This document shows positions 37,675 to 47,380 of a stretch of DNA of 64,000 bases, one piece after another. The notes under the pieces were generated by a model. The model saw nothing but the letters and a program-made list of their open reading frames with translations, ran no database searches and was not told the DNA's origin. Location of the stretch: assembly GCF_900105595.1 (NCBI RefSeq), contig NZ_LT629784.1:1798001-1862000 (forward strand). Direction: 5' to 3'. The position numbers and the translations under genes were made by a program. Within the stretch, counting starts at the first letter, position 1. Each line of letters opens with the position of its first letter. The DNA comes from Stappia sp. ES.058. GTDB taxonomy: Bacteria; Pseudomonadota; Alphaproteobacteria; Rhizobiales; Stappiaceae.

Positions 37675-39048
37675 TCACCGACCGTCCGGCGTCTTTAGCC
37701 CGAACCAGCTGTTGCGAACCTTCTTGTAATGCGCCTTTTCATCGTAGCGCGCGACCGCAAGTCCGAGCCGGTCGGCGGTCAACGCACCGGCAGAAGCCAG
37801 CAGCGCATAGGCGGCAACGGTGCGGTTCCGCTGGGCGGTCACGAGACTGACCCGGCTGTTGACGAGCTCGAACTGCGCGTTCAGCACATCAAGGGTTGTG
37901 CGCTGCCCCACCCGCTGCTCTTCGATGACACCCTCGAGCGCCAGCTGATTGGCGGACACCGCATCCTGGGCCGCCGCGATCGACGCCACGGCCGCCTGGT
38001 ATTGTCCCCATGCAGACACGATCGATGCGCGGATCTGATCGCGGGCGACGTCAAGCTGGATGCGGGTCTGTCCGAGATCTTCCTTCGCCTGACGCACACG
38101 CGAGGACACCGAGCCGCCCTGATAGAGAGGAATCGACACCCGTCCGAAAATGCTCGCGGAATCGATCGTATCCACTCTCGACGATGTCGGCGGACTCCAC
38201 TGACGCTGGACATTGCCTTCCAGCGTCACGGTCGGCAGCAATTCCCCTTCCGTGGTCTTCACGGCGAACACGGCGGCATCCACAAGATGCTGTGCGGACA
38301 GGATCGAGGGATGATTGGCGGCTCCGGCACCCAACGCCGCATCCAACCCCTTTGGCAATCGCCCATAGATCGAGGTGCGCGCCGACAGACGCTTGGGATC
38401 TTCCCCGACCAGCTGACGGTAGATCGCACGGCTGGTGTTCACATTCGCCATTGCCAGATTGAGGTCGGACTGCGATTCGGAAAACCTTGCGCGTGCCTGA
38501 GACACGTCGGTGCGCGTGCCCTCACCCACCTCGAAGCGATCATTGGCAGCCCGAACCTGCTCGGACAGGAATTCGAGACTGCTGCGGCGCAACGAGACGA
38601 TTGCGGTGTTGGAGATAACATCCATGTAGGCGGTTGCCGCCTGCCGGAGAATTGTCTGCTCGGTTGCGCGCAAACTCTCGCGCTCGGATCGGACGACGGC
38701 CTCGGCCTGACGCGTTGAGTTGACGGTTCGGAACCCGCGAAAGATGTTCTGTGTGATGGACAGCCCGGCTGTCGCCGTGTTGCGATAGCTGGCGCGTCCT
38801 GGAACGGCGTCCGAATATTGGCCGCCAACATCGAAACGACCGAAAATCTGCGGCCGCCACCCCGAAAGCGCCTGCGGCACCCGTTCATCGACCGAGCGCA
38901 AGGTTGCACGCGCCGCGTTGATGGTCGGATTGTTGGCGTAGGTCTGGGCCAGGGCCTCGTCAATTGACTGGGCATGGCCAATGCCAGGTACCGCTCCCGA
39001 AAGCACGAGAAGAGCGGCCGCACCAAGCCAGTTACCACTGCGTTTCAC
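37675..39048 (-). CDS. tolC: TolC-family outer membrane channel
   Basis: 457 residues from the GTG at 39048, with AGGGG 8 bases upstream; a GTG three codons earlier is too close to that site. The signal peptide ends near IGHAQS. Two OEP repeats (about 25-215 and 235-440) hold the coiled helices of the periplasmic tunnel, for example LRATEQTILRQAATAYMDVI and NRTVAAYALLASAG. It is the outer-membrane exit for type I secretion and RND or ABC efflux pumps; no inner-membrane partner is in this window. A Pcm-like methyltransferase gene lies upstream, an arrangement common in Rhizobiales. Confidence 0.93.
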   Translation of the reverse strand: MKRSGNWLGAAALLVLSGAVPGIGHAQSIDEALAQTYANNPTINAARATLRSVDERVPQALSGWRPQIFGRFDVGGQYSDAVPGRASYRNTATAGLSITQNIFRGFRTVNSTRQAEAVVRSERESLRATEQTILRQAATAYMDVISNTAIVSLRRSSLEFLSEQVRAANDRFEVGEGTRTDVSQARARFSESQSDLNLAMANVNTSRAIYRQLVGEDPKRLSARTSIYGRLPKGLDAALGAGAANHPSILSAQHLVDAAVFAVKTTEGELLPTVTLEGNVQRQWSPPTSSRVDTIDSASIFGRVSIPLYQGGSVSSRVRQAKEDLGQTRIQLDVARDQIRASIVSAWGQYQAAVASIAAAQDAVSANQLALEGVIEEQRVGQRTTLDVLNAQFELVNSRVSLVTAQRNRTVAAYALLASAGALTADRLGLAVARYDEKAHYKKVRNSWFGLKTPDGR

Positions 39049-39583
39049 GTCGAGCACCCCTGTTGACTTCTGTCAGTCCGCCCGGTGTCACCATCTGACT
39101 GGCGACGCATCGGCCGTCCTGTTTGAACGCGGACGTACTGTCCGCAAACGCCTCATTCATGTTCAGGCATGTGTCTTGATGACATTCTAACCTGCAAGCC
39201 GTCTGCTCCTGGAGATCCGGCAAGGATACCCGGGGCAACGTCGTCACGTTCGGTTGGCCGGCGTCTCGATCGACATCGAATTGAATGCCAAGGCATTAAC
39301 TTCCTTGCGCAACCGGCCTCGCCAACCCGAACCGGACGGGACCCACTTTTACCGCCCTCGGTCCTTGAGACAACCGCACAGATGCTGCCCGTCAACTATT
39401 CCCGAACCGATGCGTCCTCGCGGCAACACACCGAACACCGATCACCGATCCGTCGATTTCGGGAACACCGACCCGTGTCGTCGGGCGTGACCTGCCCCGG
39501 CACCGTTCTGAAACGAATGCGCGACAAGCGGTCAAAATCAATTCCGCCACCCTTCGGGCGGACAAGATCGCATCATTCCACTC
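39049..39583. other. 535-bp stretch between the Pcm-like gene and tolC
   Basis: No convincing gene. It should hold the tolC promoter. A weak hairpin near 39542-39562 (CCGCC..GGCGG) lies shortly after the Pcm-like stop and could end that transcript on the minus strand. I see no repeat or RNA gene. Confidence 0.5.
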
Positions 39584-40246
39584 TCAGAAAACGAATTCGT
39601 TCGCAGCCTGATAGCCCGGAAGGACCTGAGCGGACGCATTGAACGCAAAGCGCCCCGACACCGCATCTCCGGAGCGGACGTAAAGACGCGCGGCACCGGC
39701 ACCGCCCTGACCCTCGACCGCGACGAGACGACCGCCGTCCTTCATCTGGGCGGTCAAAGCATCCGGAAGCTCTTCAATCGCGCCGTCGATCACGATGACA
39801 TCATAAGGACCTTCAGACGCCGCTCCGGTGACCAGATCACCGTCAACGATAGCCGCATTCTCGATCCCAAGATCGACGAGCAGACCGGATGCGGCAGTTG
39901 TTGCATCCGAGGCTTCCTCGAGCCCGACGACCGAACCCGCGAGTTCCGCAAGAACCGCGACGCTGTAGCCCGACGCGCAGCCGACGCACAAAACGACATC
40001 GTCCTCTCCGACACCGGCCAGTTGAACGAGCTTTGCAAAGACATGCGGCTTCATCAAATACCGCTGCGTGTCTCCCACGGACAACGGGATGTCGCTGTCG
40101 CTGTAGGCGATGCAGCGTTTGGACGCTGGCACGAAACGTTCACGCGGAACCTTCCCCATGGCATCGAGGATTCCATGGTCCGTAACATCGTTGGTCCGCA
40201 ACTGATTGTCGACCATATGGATGCGAGCCCGTTCGAAGTCGCCCAT
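39584..40246 (-). CDS. Divergent Pcm-family methyltransferase next to tolC
   Basis: 220 residues from the ATG at 40246 with GAAGAGG upstream. The SAM-binding fold is recognisable: the motif I region reads VVLCVGCASGYSVAVLAEL where true Pcm has LEVGTGSGYQ, and DVIVIDGAIEELP matches the later motif. The Pcm substrate loop is replaced by a RYLMKPHVFAKLVQL segment. These changes suggest it may bind SAM poorly or act on another substrate. The window has a second, standard Pcm at 62955-63671. Annotated by family only. Confidence 0.8.
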   Translation of the reverse strand: MGDFERARIHMVDNQLRTNDVTDHGILDAMGKVPRERFVPASKRCIAYSDSDIPLSVGDTQRYLMKPHVFAKLVQLAGVGEDDVVLCVGCASGYSVAVLAELAGSVVGLEEASDATTAASGLLVDLGIENAAIVDGDLVTGAASEGPYDVIVIDGAIEELPDALTAQMKDGGRLVAVEGQGGAGAARLYVRSGDAVSGRFAFNASAQVLPGYQAANEFVF

Positions 40247-40624
40247 TGCGCGCCTCTTCAGTCTAGCGAGTGAGTGGTCCCGGTTCATTAGCGGGGTCCG
40301 GAGCCTCTGACAAGCTATGCGACGCCGGATCGTTCAAACAGAGGCAATGGCTGCGACAATCCCGGCTCCATCGGTATTGAGTGTCAGCCGCTGCGATCTG
40401 GAATGTCATATGCCGGATTTCAATGTTTGGCATGGCGGTCCCGGAACGGGCCGATCCGCAATATTACCAAGGAGCACGGGATAGAGCATCTTCATGACTG
40501 AGGTTTGATCGAAAATGCGCTAGCGTCGCCTGAAGCACTTCCGATTGACGACGGGTCCCGACCCGGTCGATCGGTCTGCTTGCATGAACCGTTCAAACCC
40601 AATGCTTTTGTCCCGGAGTTGGAA
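40247..40624. other. 378-bp divergent intergenic region
   Basis: It separates the minus-strand Pcm-like gene and the plus-strand NIPSNAP gene. It should contain promoters in both directions, but I cannot pick a convincing match. No repeat or RNA gene seen. Confidence 0.5.
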
Positions 40625-40954
40625 ATGCTTCTCGATGTTCGCACTTATAGATGCCGCCCCGGAACACTGGCGGCACATCTGGCGCTTTATGAAAAGCACG
40701 GCAAAACACCACAGACGCGTCATCTCGGGCAACCGGTTGCATTTCTCCTGACCGAGACCGGTGACCCCAACGAATACATCCATATCTGGGCCTATGAAAA
40801 CGCGGGCGACCGCGAGACCCGGCGCGCGGCAATGTGGGGCGATCCGGAGTGGCTTGAGTATCTGCGTCTCAGCGGGGAACTCGGCGCGCTGGAAAGCCAA
40901 TCGAACAAGCTGATGAAACCGGCCCGTTTCTACGACGCCCCTTCGCGCCCGTAG
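40625..40954 (+). CDS. NIPSNAP family protein
   Basis: 109 residues from the ATG at 40625 with GGAG upstream; the frame is open back to 40505 but that part lacks family similarity. The protein is a single ferredoxin-like dimeric alpha-beta barrel domain: MLLDVRTYRCRPGTL, ALYEKHG, NEYIHIWAYENAGDRETRRA and WLEYLRL. The family includes mitochondrial NIPSNAP proteins; bacterial members have no settled function. A lone plus-strand gene between two minus-strand blocks. Confidence 0.85.
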   Translation: MLLDVRTYRCRPGTLAAHLALYEKHGKTPQTRHLGQPVAFLLTETGDPNEYIHIWAYENAGDRETRRAAMWGDPEWLEYLRLSGELGALESQSNKLMKPARFYDAPSRP

Positions 40955-41036
40955 AGCCACAAGAGCGGCGATGGGGCACTCCTGTCGCCGCTTTCACAAG
41001 GTTCGGGTCAGATTTCTTTCCGGTACTATAACAAAT

Positions 41037-41303
41037 TCAACCGCTTGGCGGTTTGAACGGGAGATCGTCCAGCGTCAGTCCGGAATGGACCTTCAACCAG
41101 TAGAAGCCGGCAAAGACGACCGCGGCTATGGCCGTTGTCAGCAGCGCTTTCTTGAGCAATTGGGGCCGGCGCGGAGCGCTTGCTTCCGTCCCGGGCGTCA
41201 CGTCGCCGCTTTCCTCCTGCGTGACCACGCCGATCGGGAGAATGGCGAAGAGAATGATCCACCAGATGATGAAATAGATGGCAAGGGAGGAGACAAGTGA
41301 CAC
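41037..41303 (-). CDS. DUF1467 family small membrane protein
   Basis: 88 residues, GTG start at 41303. Two membrane helices: SSLAIYFIIWWIILFAILPIG at the N-terminus and ALLTTAIAAVVFAGFYWL, joined by a hydrophilic loop. The first-helix pattern with paired Trp is typical of DUF1467. The family is found in Alphaproteobacteria beside mce and often proS; here it ends the nuo-birA-rnj-mce run. Function unknown. Confidence 0.85.
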   Translation of the reverse strand: MSLVSSLAIYFIIWWIILFAILPIGVVTQEESGDVTPGTEASAPRRPQLLKKALLTTAIAAVVFAGFYWLKVHSGLTLDDLPFKPPSG

Positions 41304-41400
41304 GGGCTATTGGTTCCAGTTGTTTTGGGATCGGCGGTCAGGCATCCCGGCGTCGGGAGGCACTGCGCACAACGGGTCACACGGAATGCCGGGCACCCCC

Positions 41401-41805
41401 CTAGACCTGTTCGAGTTCGACGAGCGTTCCATTGAAATCTTTCGGATGAAGAAAGAGCACCGGCTTTCCATGAGCGCCGATTTTCGGCTCTCCGGTGCCC
41501 AACACCCTCGCGCCGCTCTTCTTCAAACGGTCGCGCGCCGCGATGATGTCCTCCACCTCATAGCAGACATGATGGATCCCGCCAGACGGGCTGCGCTCCA
41601 GAAACGCGGTGATCGGCGAGCCCTCGCCAAGCGGCTCAAGCAACTCGATCTTCGTGTTGGGCAGCTCGATGAAAACCACGGTAACCCCATGATCGGGTTC
41701 AGCCTGGGGCTGCGAAACCCTGGCCCCCAACGTATCGCGATACATCGCGACCGCGGGGCCGAGTTCCGGCACTGCAATCGCCACATGGTTCAACCGTCCG
41801 ATCAT
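41401..41805 (-). CDS. mce: Methylmalonyl-CoA epimerase
   Basis: 134 residues of the vicinal oxygen chelate fold. It interconverts the (R) and (S) forms of methylmalonyl-CoA in propionate and odd-chain or branched amino acid degradation. Metal ligands are visible as LNHVAIAV (His7), GGIHHVCYEV and TLVELEQV at the end. It sits between rnj and the DUF1467 gene; no methylmalonyl-CoA mutase gene is in this window. Confidence 0.93.
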   Translation of the reverse strand: MIGRLNHVAIAVPELGPAVAMYRDTLGARVSQPQAEPDHGVTVVFIELPNTKIELLEPLGEGSPITAFLERSPSGGIHHVCYEVEDIIAARDRLKKSGARVLGTGEPKIGAHGKPVLFLHPKDFNGTLVELEQV

Positions 41806-41867
41806 TCAAGCCTCCCGCTCAGTTCCTCAAAAGCGCCATCCGCAATCACGACAATCCCATAGTGGAA

Positions 41868-41890
41868 GAGCTGGCCGCGTCCGGCCAGCC
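41868..41890 (-). terminator. Possible terminator after rnj readthrough region
   Basis: GCTGGCCG/CGGCCAGC, an 8-bp stem with 4-base loop (41871-41890), lies just past the rnj stop. The minus-strand sequence after it, TCTTCCACT, is only weakly T-rich, so it may attenuate rather than stop transcription into mce. Confidence 0.35.
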
Positions 41891-41899
41891 CCCAAATCG

Positions 41900-43567
41900 T
41901 CACACGCGCGCGACGAGCGCCTGGGTCAGGGGTTTTTTGCCCCAGCAATCGCGAACCGCGGCACGCGCAGCCCGGCGGGCGGATTCGGCCACGACGTCGA
42001 GGTTCTTGCGCCGGTTTTTCGGAATGCTCTCCAGGGCGTGGATGACCTCGTCGATCACGATGTCTTCCATATCGTCGCCGTCTTCATCGGTTTCCGGCAA
42101 GCCGAAGAGCGCTGCCTGCGGCTCGCCGACAAGGTCGCCACGCGCGTCGACGACGACAGACACGACAATCGCGCCGGCAAAAGACAGCTTGCGCCGTTCC
42201 TGGACCCCGGTCTCCTCAAGATCTCCGAAGATCATCCCGTCCTTGACCTCGATACCGACAGGGATCTCATCGACGATATCAAGTCGGCCCGGAGACAGAC
42301 GAACCAGATCGCCGTTGCGCGCGATCTTCGTGTTCTTGATCCCATGCGCCTTGGCAAGATCGTGATGCGCCTTGAGATGCATTGCCTCGCCATGCGCCGG
42401 AATCAACGCCTGTGGCTTGAGCAGATCATAGAGCTGTGTGAGCTCTCCCCGACGCGGATGGCCCGAGACATGCACCAGCGCATCCCGGTCCGTCACGATC
42501 TCGACGCGCGCTTCGGCAAGCTTGTTGACGATCGCGTTCACGGCCTTTTCGTTTCCGGGGATGGTCCGTGAGGAAAACACCACCAGATCGCCCTTCGACA
42601 ATGCGACATTGCGATGGTCGCCGGCGGCGATCCGTGCAAGAGCTGCCCGCTCCTCGCCCTGACTTCCGGTGAGAAGCAGAACGACCCGCTCCGGCGGTAG
42701 ATAGCCATAGGCATCTTCCGACAGGAACGTGGGGAGGTCGTCCATATAGCCAAGCTCGGTCGCGACCTCGATGGCGCGGTGCATCGACCGCCCCATCACG
42801 ACGACATCGCGTTCCGCCGCCTTCGCCGCGATCGCAATGGAGCGGATGCGCGCGACATTGGACGCGAAAGTCGTGACGGCAACACGCCGCTTTGCCCCCT
42901 GGATCACGCGGGTCAGATCTGCAGCGACATCCATCTCGCTGGGGCTGACGCCGTCGCGCACCGCATTGGTGGAATCGCAGATCAGCGCGCGAACGCCCTC
43001 TTCGCCAAGCTGCGCCAGTCGCTCTACATCAATCGGAAGACCGATGCCCGGGGTCGGGTCGATCTTCCAGTCCCCGGAATGCACCACCATGCCCGCCGGC
43101 GTGCGGATGGCCAGCGCGCAAGGCTCCGGGATGGAGTGCGACATCGCCACCATCTCGACGTCGAACGGCCCGACGGGGAACCGGTCGCCCTGCTTCACGA
43201 CGTTGACCGGGATCTTGCCCGCCCCCGGTTCGCCTTGCACCTTCGCGGCCAGCAATCCGGCCGTGAACGGCGTCATGTAGAGCGGCGCCTTCAGGCGCGG
43301 CCAGAGGTGGATCAACGCGCCGTAGTGATCCTCGTGGGCATGGGTGATCACAATGCCGTCCAGCCGGTCGAGCTTGTCCTCGATATAGCTGATGTCCGGC
43401 ACCACGATGTCGACACCGGGAAGGTCCGGGCCGGCAAATGTCACGCCGCAATCGACCATCAGCCAACGCCGCTCGTGCGCGGGGCCATAACCGTAAAGCG
43501 CCATGTTCATGCCGATCTCGCCGAGACCGCCGAGCGCGACGAATACGAGCTCCTGATCGCCCGTCAT
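41900..43567 (-). CDS. rnj: Ribonuclease J
   Basis: 555 residues. RNase J is a metallo-beta-lactamase/beta-CASP nuclease with 5'-3' exo- and endonuclease action on mRNA and rRNA precursors. The zinc motif is TPTHAHEDHYGA-type, here ITHAHEDHYGAL near residue 75; DSTNAVRDGVSPSE and SGHPRRGELTQLYDLLKPQALIPAHGE carry later metal and beta-CASP motifs. A C-terminal domain of about 100 residues follows. RNase J occurs beside RNase E in many Alphaproteobacteria. It lies between birA and mce. Confidence 0.94.
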   Translation of the reverse strand: MTGDQELVFVALGGLGEIGMNMALYGYGPAHERRWLMVDCGVTFAGPDLPGVDIVVPDISYIEDKLDRLDGIVITHAHEDHYGALIHLWPRLKAPLYMTPFTAGLLAAKVQGEPGAGKIPVNVVKQGDRFPVGPFDVEMVAMSHSIPEPCALAIRTPAGMVVHSGDWKIDPTPGIGLPIDVERLAQLGEEGVRALICDSTNAVRDGVSPSEMDVAADLTRVIQGAKRRVAVTTFASNVARIRSIAIAAKAAERDVVVMGRSMHRAIEVATELGYMDDLPTFLSEDAYGYLPPERVVLLLTGSQGEERAALARIAAGDHRNVALSKGDLVVFSSRTIPGNEKAVNAIVNKLAEARVEIVTDRDALVHVSGHPRRGELTQLYDLLKPQALIPAHGEAMHLKAHHDLAKAHGIKNTKIARNGDLVRLSPGRLDIVDEIPVGIEVKDGMIFGDLEETGVQERRKLSFAGAIVVSVVVDARGDLVGEPQAALFGLPETDEDGDDMEDIVIDEVIHALESIPKNRRKNLDVVAESARRAARAAVRDCWGKKPLTQALVARV

Positions 43568-43619
43568 CCTGTACTCCTATCTGACCGCCAATGGCGGCGC
43601 GCAGTCATATCCGCGCAGT

Positions 43620-44363
43620 TCAAAAAAACACGTCGCCGGCGGAGATTGTCGTCATCGACCCATCCTCGCCGCGCAACAAAAGACGCCCCTCTTCGTCGAG
43701 ACCGACGAAGGTTCCGTGAAGTTCATCCTGGCTCAGGCGGACACGGATCGGGTTGCCGATCCCCGTCGCCCGGGAAATCCAATCTGCGAGAATGCCCGAA
43801 AACGGCTCGTTTCTCCAACGATCAAGCTGCAGGGAAACACTCTCTGCCAAAGCGGCGAACCCGCTCTCCGCCGTGACCCGGTAGCCCAGGCCTGCAAGGT
43901 CCGCCGCCGCATAGTCAGGCAACTCCGGATGATGAGACAGGTTCAGGCCGAAACCGCAGGCCACCGCCCGGCGACCATCGGCAAGAACGGCAGCTTCGAG
44001 CAGGATACCGGAGATTTTCGCACCATCCACAAGGAGGTCATTTGGCCACTTCAGCCGCACCAGCCGATGCGTACCACACATCCGGTCAACCGCATCCGCA
44101 AGCGCGAGTGCCGCAACCAGGGGAAGCTGTGCAAGCCGCACGGGATCGGCCGGATCGATCAGCAACAGCGAGGCATAGAGATTGCCCGGCTCCGACACCC
44201 ACGGACGACCGCGACGGCCCCGCCCCCCGGTCTGACGTTGCCCGACAATCCAGAGGTTTCCCGGATCGCCCTTCCGGGCGAAATCGAGTGCAACGGCGTT
44301 GGTCGAGGAAACCGTCTCGAAGCCGCCCACGCGGTACCCGGCTACATTCCGCACCGGATGCAC
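43620..44363 (-). CDS. birA: Biotin--[acetyl-CoA-carboxylase] ligase BirA (no DNA-binding domain)
   Basis: 247 residues, GTG start at 44363 (a second GTG lies 3 codons later). It attaches biotin to carboxylase carrier domains. Motifs: ETVSSTNAVALD, the biotin/ATP loop GRGRRGRPWVSEPGNLY, and LKWPNDLLVDGAKISGILLEA. The protein starts directly with the catalytic domain, so it lacks the N-terminal helix-turn-helix used for repression in E. coli BirA. It follows nuoN by 26 bp. Confidence 0.94.
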   Translation of the reverse strand: MHPVRNVAGYRVGGFETVSSTNAVALDFARKGDPGNLWIVGQRQTGGRGRRGRPWVSEPGNLYASLLLIDPADPVRLAQLPLVAALALADAVDRMCGTHRLVRLKWPNDLLVDGAKISGILLEAAVLADGRRAVACGFGLNLSHHPELPDYAAADLAGLGYRVTAESGFAALAESVSLQLDRWRNEPFSGILADWISRATGIGNPIRVRLSQDELHGTFVGLDEEGRLLLRGEDGSMTTISAGDVFF

Positions 44364-44389
44364 ACGTTGGTCGAACGCCAGCCCCGAAG

Positions 44390-45844
44390 TCAGAACAGCG
44401 TCCCGGCGGCAGCCGCCGCCATCTCGACGATGGAGCCGGCGAACACCACGAAGAACATCACGAAGACACTCGACAGACCCAGGGTGAATTTCAATTCCAC
44501 CGGCATCGGCAGAAAGGCACGCGCCGGCTCGTCGAAGAACATCACCTTGACGATCCGCAGGTAATAATACGCGCCTACCACCGAGGACAATACGCCGATC
44601 ACCGCGAGTGGGTAGAGGCCAGCCTCCACCGCCGCAAGGAAGACGTAGAACTTCGCAAAGAAGCCGACGAATGGCGGAATGCCGGCCAGTGAGAACAGGA
44701 TAACGCCAAGCAGGACCGCCATCGGCAGGTTGGTGCGCGCAAGACCGCTAAGATCGGAGATCTCCTCGACCATGCCCTCCTTGCGGCGCATCGACAGGAT
44801 GCAGGCGAAAGCTCCGAGCGTCATGGCGAGATAGGCGGTCATATAGATCACGACACCCTCCACGCCGGCCTGCGAACCGGCGGAGAGGCCAACGAGTGCA
44901 AACCCCATATGGCCGATCGAGGAGTAGGCCATAAGCCGCTTGATATTGTGCTGGCCGATCGCCGCGAACGCGCCAAGCGCCATGGAAGCAATCGACACGA
45001 AGACGATGATCTGCTGCCAGTCATGCGTGACCGGTTCGAAGGCGTCGATCACGATCCGGGTCAGCATGCCCATTGCCGCGATCTTGGGCGCGGCCGCGAA
45101 GAATGCCGTGACCGGGGTCGGCGCGCCCTCGTAGACATCCGGCGTCCACATATGGAAGGGAACGGCGGACACCTTGAACGCCAGACCGGCGAGGATGAAC
45201 ACCAGACCGAACACGAGGCCGAGCGACGATCCGCCCTGCGCGGAAATGGCAGCGGCGATCTCCGGGAACCCGGTATTGCCGGTGAACCCGTAAACCAGCG
45301 ACATGCCGTAAAGCAGCATGCCGGATGATACCGAGCCAAGCACGAAATACTTCAACCCGGCTTCCGTCGAGCGCACGCTGTCACGATTGAAAGCGGCAAT
45401 GACATAGAGCGCGAGCGACTGAAGCTCCAGGCCAAGATAAAGGACAATCATGTCGTTGGCCGACAGCATCAGCATCATGCCGAGCGTCGCGAGAATGATG
45501 AGCACAGGATATTCGAAGTGCTCAAAATTCTCGTTGCGCGCAAAGGCGACGGACATCGCGATCGCGAACCCCGACCCGATGAGCGTCAGGATCTTGAGGT
45601 AACTCGCGAACCCGTCGAGCACGAAAGCGCCGTGAAAGGTCGTCCCGGTCGTGATCCCGAACTGCGCCGGCAACAGCAACGGAAGTGCAGCCACAGCGAG
45701 AAGTGCCACCGCAAGTGCAGTCACGTAGCGAACCGCCGTCCGCCCGCCGAAGACACCCAGCATCAGAAGCACCAGCGCCCCACCTGCGAGAAACAGCTCC
45801 GGCAGTGCAGGCGAAAGGTCAGGGAGTTGATTGTAAGCAGTCAT
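44390..45844 (-). CDS. nuoN: NADH-quinone oxidoreductase subunit N
   Basis: 484 residues, 14 membrane helices, one of the three antiporter-like proton-pumping subunits of complex [21 protein letters not shown] includes the conserved Glu in helix 5, and [20 protein letters not shown] carries the Lys/His of helices 7-8. Last nuo gene; birA follows. Confidence 0.96.
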   Translation of the reverse strand: MTAYNQLPDLSPALPELFLAGGALVLLMLGVFGGRTAVRYVTALAVALLAVAALPLLLPAQFGITTGTTFHGAFVLDGFASYLKILTLIGSGFAIAMSVAFARNENFEHFEYPVLIILATLGMMLMLSANDMIVLYLGLELQSLALYVIAAFNRDSVRSTEAGLKYFVLGSVSSGMLLYGMSLVYGFTGNTGFPEIAAAISAQGGSSLGLVFGLVFILAGLAFKVSAVPFHMWTPDVYEGAPTPVTAFFAAAPKIAAMGMLTRIVIDAFEPVTHDWQQIIVFVSIASMALGAFAAIGQHNIKRLMAYSSIGHMGFALVGLSAGSQAGVEGVVIYMTAYLAMTLGAFACILSMRRKEGMVEEISDLSGLARTNLPMAVLLGVILFSLAGIPPFVGFFAKFYVFLAAVEAGLYPLAVIGVLSSVVGAYYYLRIVKVMFFDEPARAFLPMPVELKFTLGLSSVFVMFFVVFAGSIVEMAAAAAGTLF

Positions 45845-45868
45845 GGCTTGTCTCTCGTCCTCAACCCG

Positions 45869-47380
45869 TCAATGCGCCAGCATGGCGGTGGAATGTGCGG
45901 CCTCGATCGCCGCCTGATAATTCGTCACCAGCGCAGTGACCGACGCGGCCGTCGCATCGAGAATGGGTGCGGGGTAAAATCCGAACAGGATCGTCAGGAT
46001 GATCATCGGTACGATGATCACGCGCTCGCGCAGGCTGAGGTCCATGATCGACTTCAAGCTCTCCTTGTCCAGCGCCCCAAAGACCACGCGCTTGTAGAGG
46101 AAGAGCGCATAGACCGCCGACAGGATCACGCCCGTCGTCGCGATCAACGCCACCCAGGTGTTGACCTGGAAAGCCCCCATCAGCGTCAGGAACTCGCCAA
46201 CGAACCCGCTCGTGCCCGGCAGGCCGACATTCGCCATCGTGAAAATCAGGAACGCCACCGCATAGAACGGCATCCGGTTCACGAGCCCGCCATACGCGGA
46301 GATGTCGCGTGTGTGCATCCGGTCGTAGATCACGCCAACGCAGAGAAAGAGCGCGCCCGAAACGATGCCGTGCGACAGCATCTGGAACAGCGCACCCTGA
46401 ACCCCCTGCTCCGTCATCGTGAAGATGCCCATCGTCACATAGCCCATGTGCGCGACGGAGGAATAGGCGATCAGCTTCTTGATGTCTTCCTGCGCGAGCG
46501 CCACCAGCGACGTGTAGACGATGGCGACGACGGACAGCGTGAACACGAAGGGCGCGAACGTCTCGCTGGCCAGCGGGAACATCGGCAACGAGAACCGCAG
46601 GAAGCCATAGCCGCCCATCTTCAGAAGGATTGCAGCAAGGATCACGGAACCCGCCGTCGGCGCTTCCACGTGCGCGTCGGGAAGCCAGGTATGGACCGGC
46701 CACATCGGCATCTTCACGGCGAAGGACGCGAAGAAGGCCAGCCAAAGCCAGGTTTGCATGCCGCTCGGGAACCCATGCGTCATGAGCGTTGGAATATCGG
46801 TCGTGCCCGCGTCCCAATACATCGCCATCAGTGCGATCAGCATCAGCACCGACCCCAGCAGCGTGTAGAGGAAGAACTTGTAACTCGCATAGACCCTGCG
46901 TTTGCCACCCCACACGCCGATGATGAGGAACATCGGGATCAGGCCGGCTTCGAAGAACACATAGAACATGACGAGATCGAGCGCGCAGAACACGCCGATC
47001 ATCAGCGTTTCCAGCACCAGAAACGCGATCATGTACTCCTTGACCCGCATCTGCACGCTGTTCCAGCTCGCAAGAATGCAGAACGGCATCAGGAACGTGG
47101 TGAGGATGACGAAAAGCATCGATATGCCATCGACGCCCATGCGGTAGCCGATTTCGCCGCCCAGCCAGTCGCTGCTTTCCTCGAACTGAAACCCCGGGTT
47201 CTGCGGATCAAAGCCACCCCAGATGAACAGCGAGACGAGGAAGGTGAACACCGTCGTGATGAGCGCGACCCGACGCATGTTGTCCTTGGCACCGACATCC
47301 TCGCCACGAACCAGAAGGATGAAGAACACACCGACCAGCGGAAGAAAGGTCGTAATGGAAAGAAGCGGCCAGTTGCTCAT
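45869..47380 (-). CDS. nuoM: NADH-quinone oxidoreductase subunit M
   Basis: 503 residues from the ATG at 47380, which overlaps the nuoL stop by one base (TGATG). Second antiporter-like subunit of complex [22 protein letters not shown] has the key helix-5 Glu, and [22 protein letters not shown] the helix-7/8 Lys and His. A longer frame to 47587 overlaps nuoL and has no family match. Confidence 0.96.
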   Translation of the reverse strand: MSNWPLLSITTFLPLVGVFFILLVRGEDVGAKDNMRRVALITTVFTFLVSLFIWGGFDPQNPGFQFEESSDWLGGEIGYRMGVDGISMLFVILTTFLMPFCILASWNSVQMRVKEYMIAFLVLETLMIGVFCALDLVMFYVFFEAGLIPMFLIIGVWGGKRRVYASYKFFLYTLLGSVLMLIALMAMYWDAGTTDIPTLMTHGFPSGMQTWLWLAFFASFAVKMPMWPVHTWLPDAHVEAPTAGSVILAAILLKMGGYGFLRFSLPMFPLASETFAPFVFTLSVVAIVYTSLVALAQEDIKKLIAYSSVAHMGYVTMGIFTMTEQGVQGALFQMLSHGIVSGALFLCVGVIYDRMHTRDISAYGGLVNRMPFYAVAFLIFTMANVGLPGTSGFVGEFLTLMGAFQVNTWVALIATTGVILSAVYALFLYKRVVFGALDKESLKSIMDLSLRERVIIVPMIILTILFGFYPAPILDATAASVTALVTNYQAAIEAAHSTAMLAH

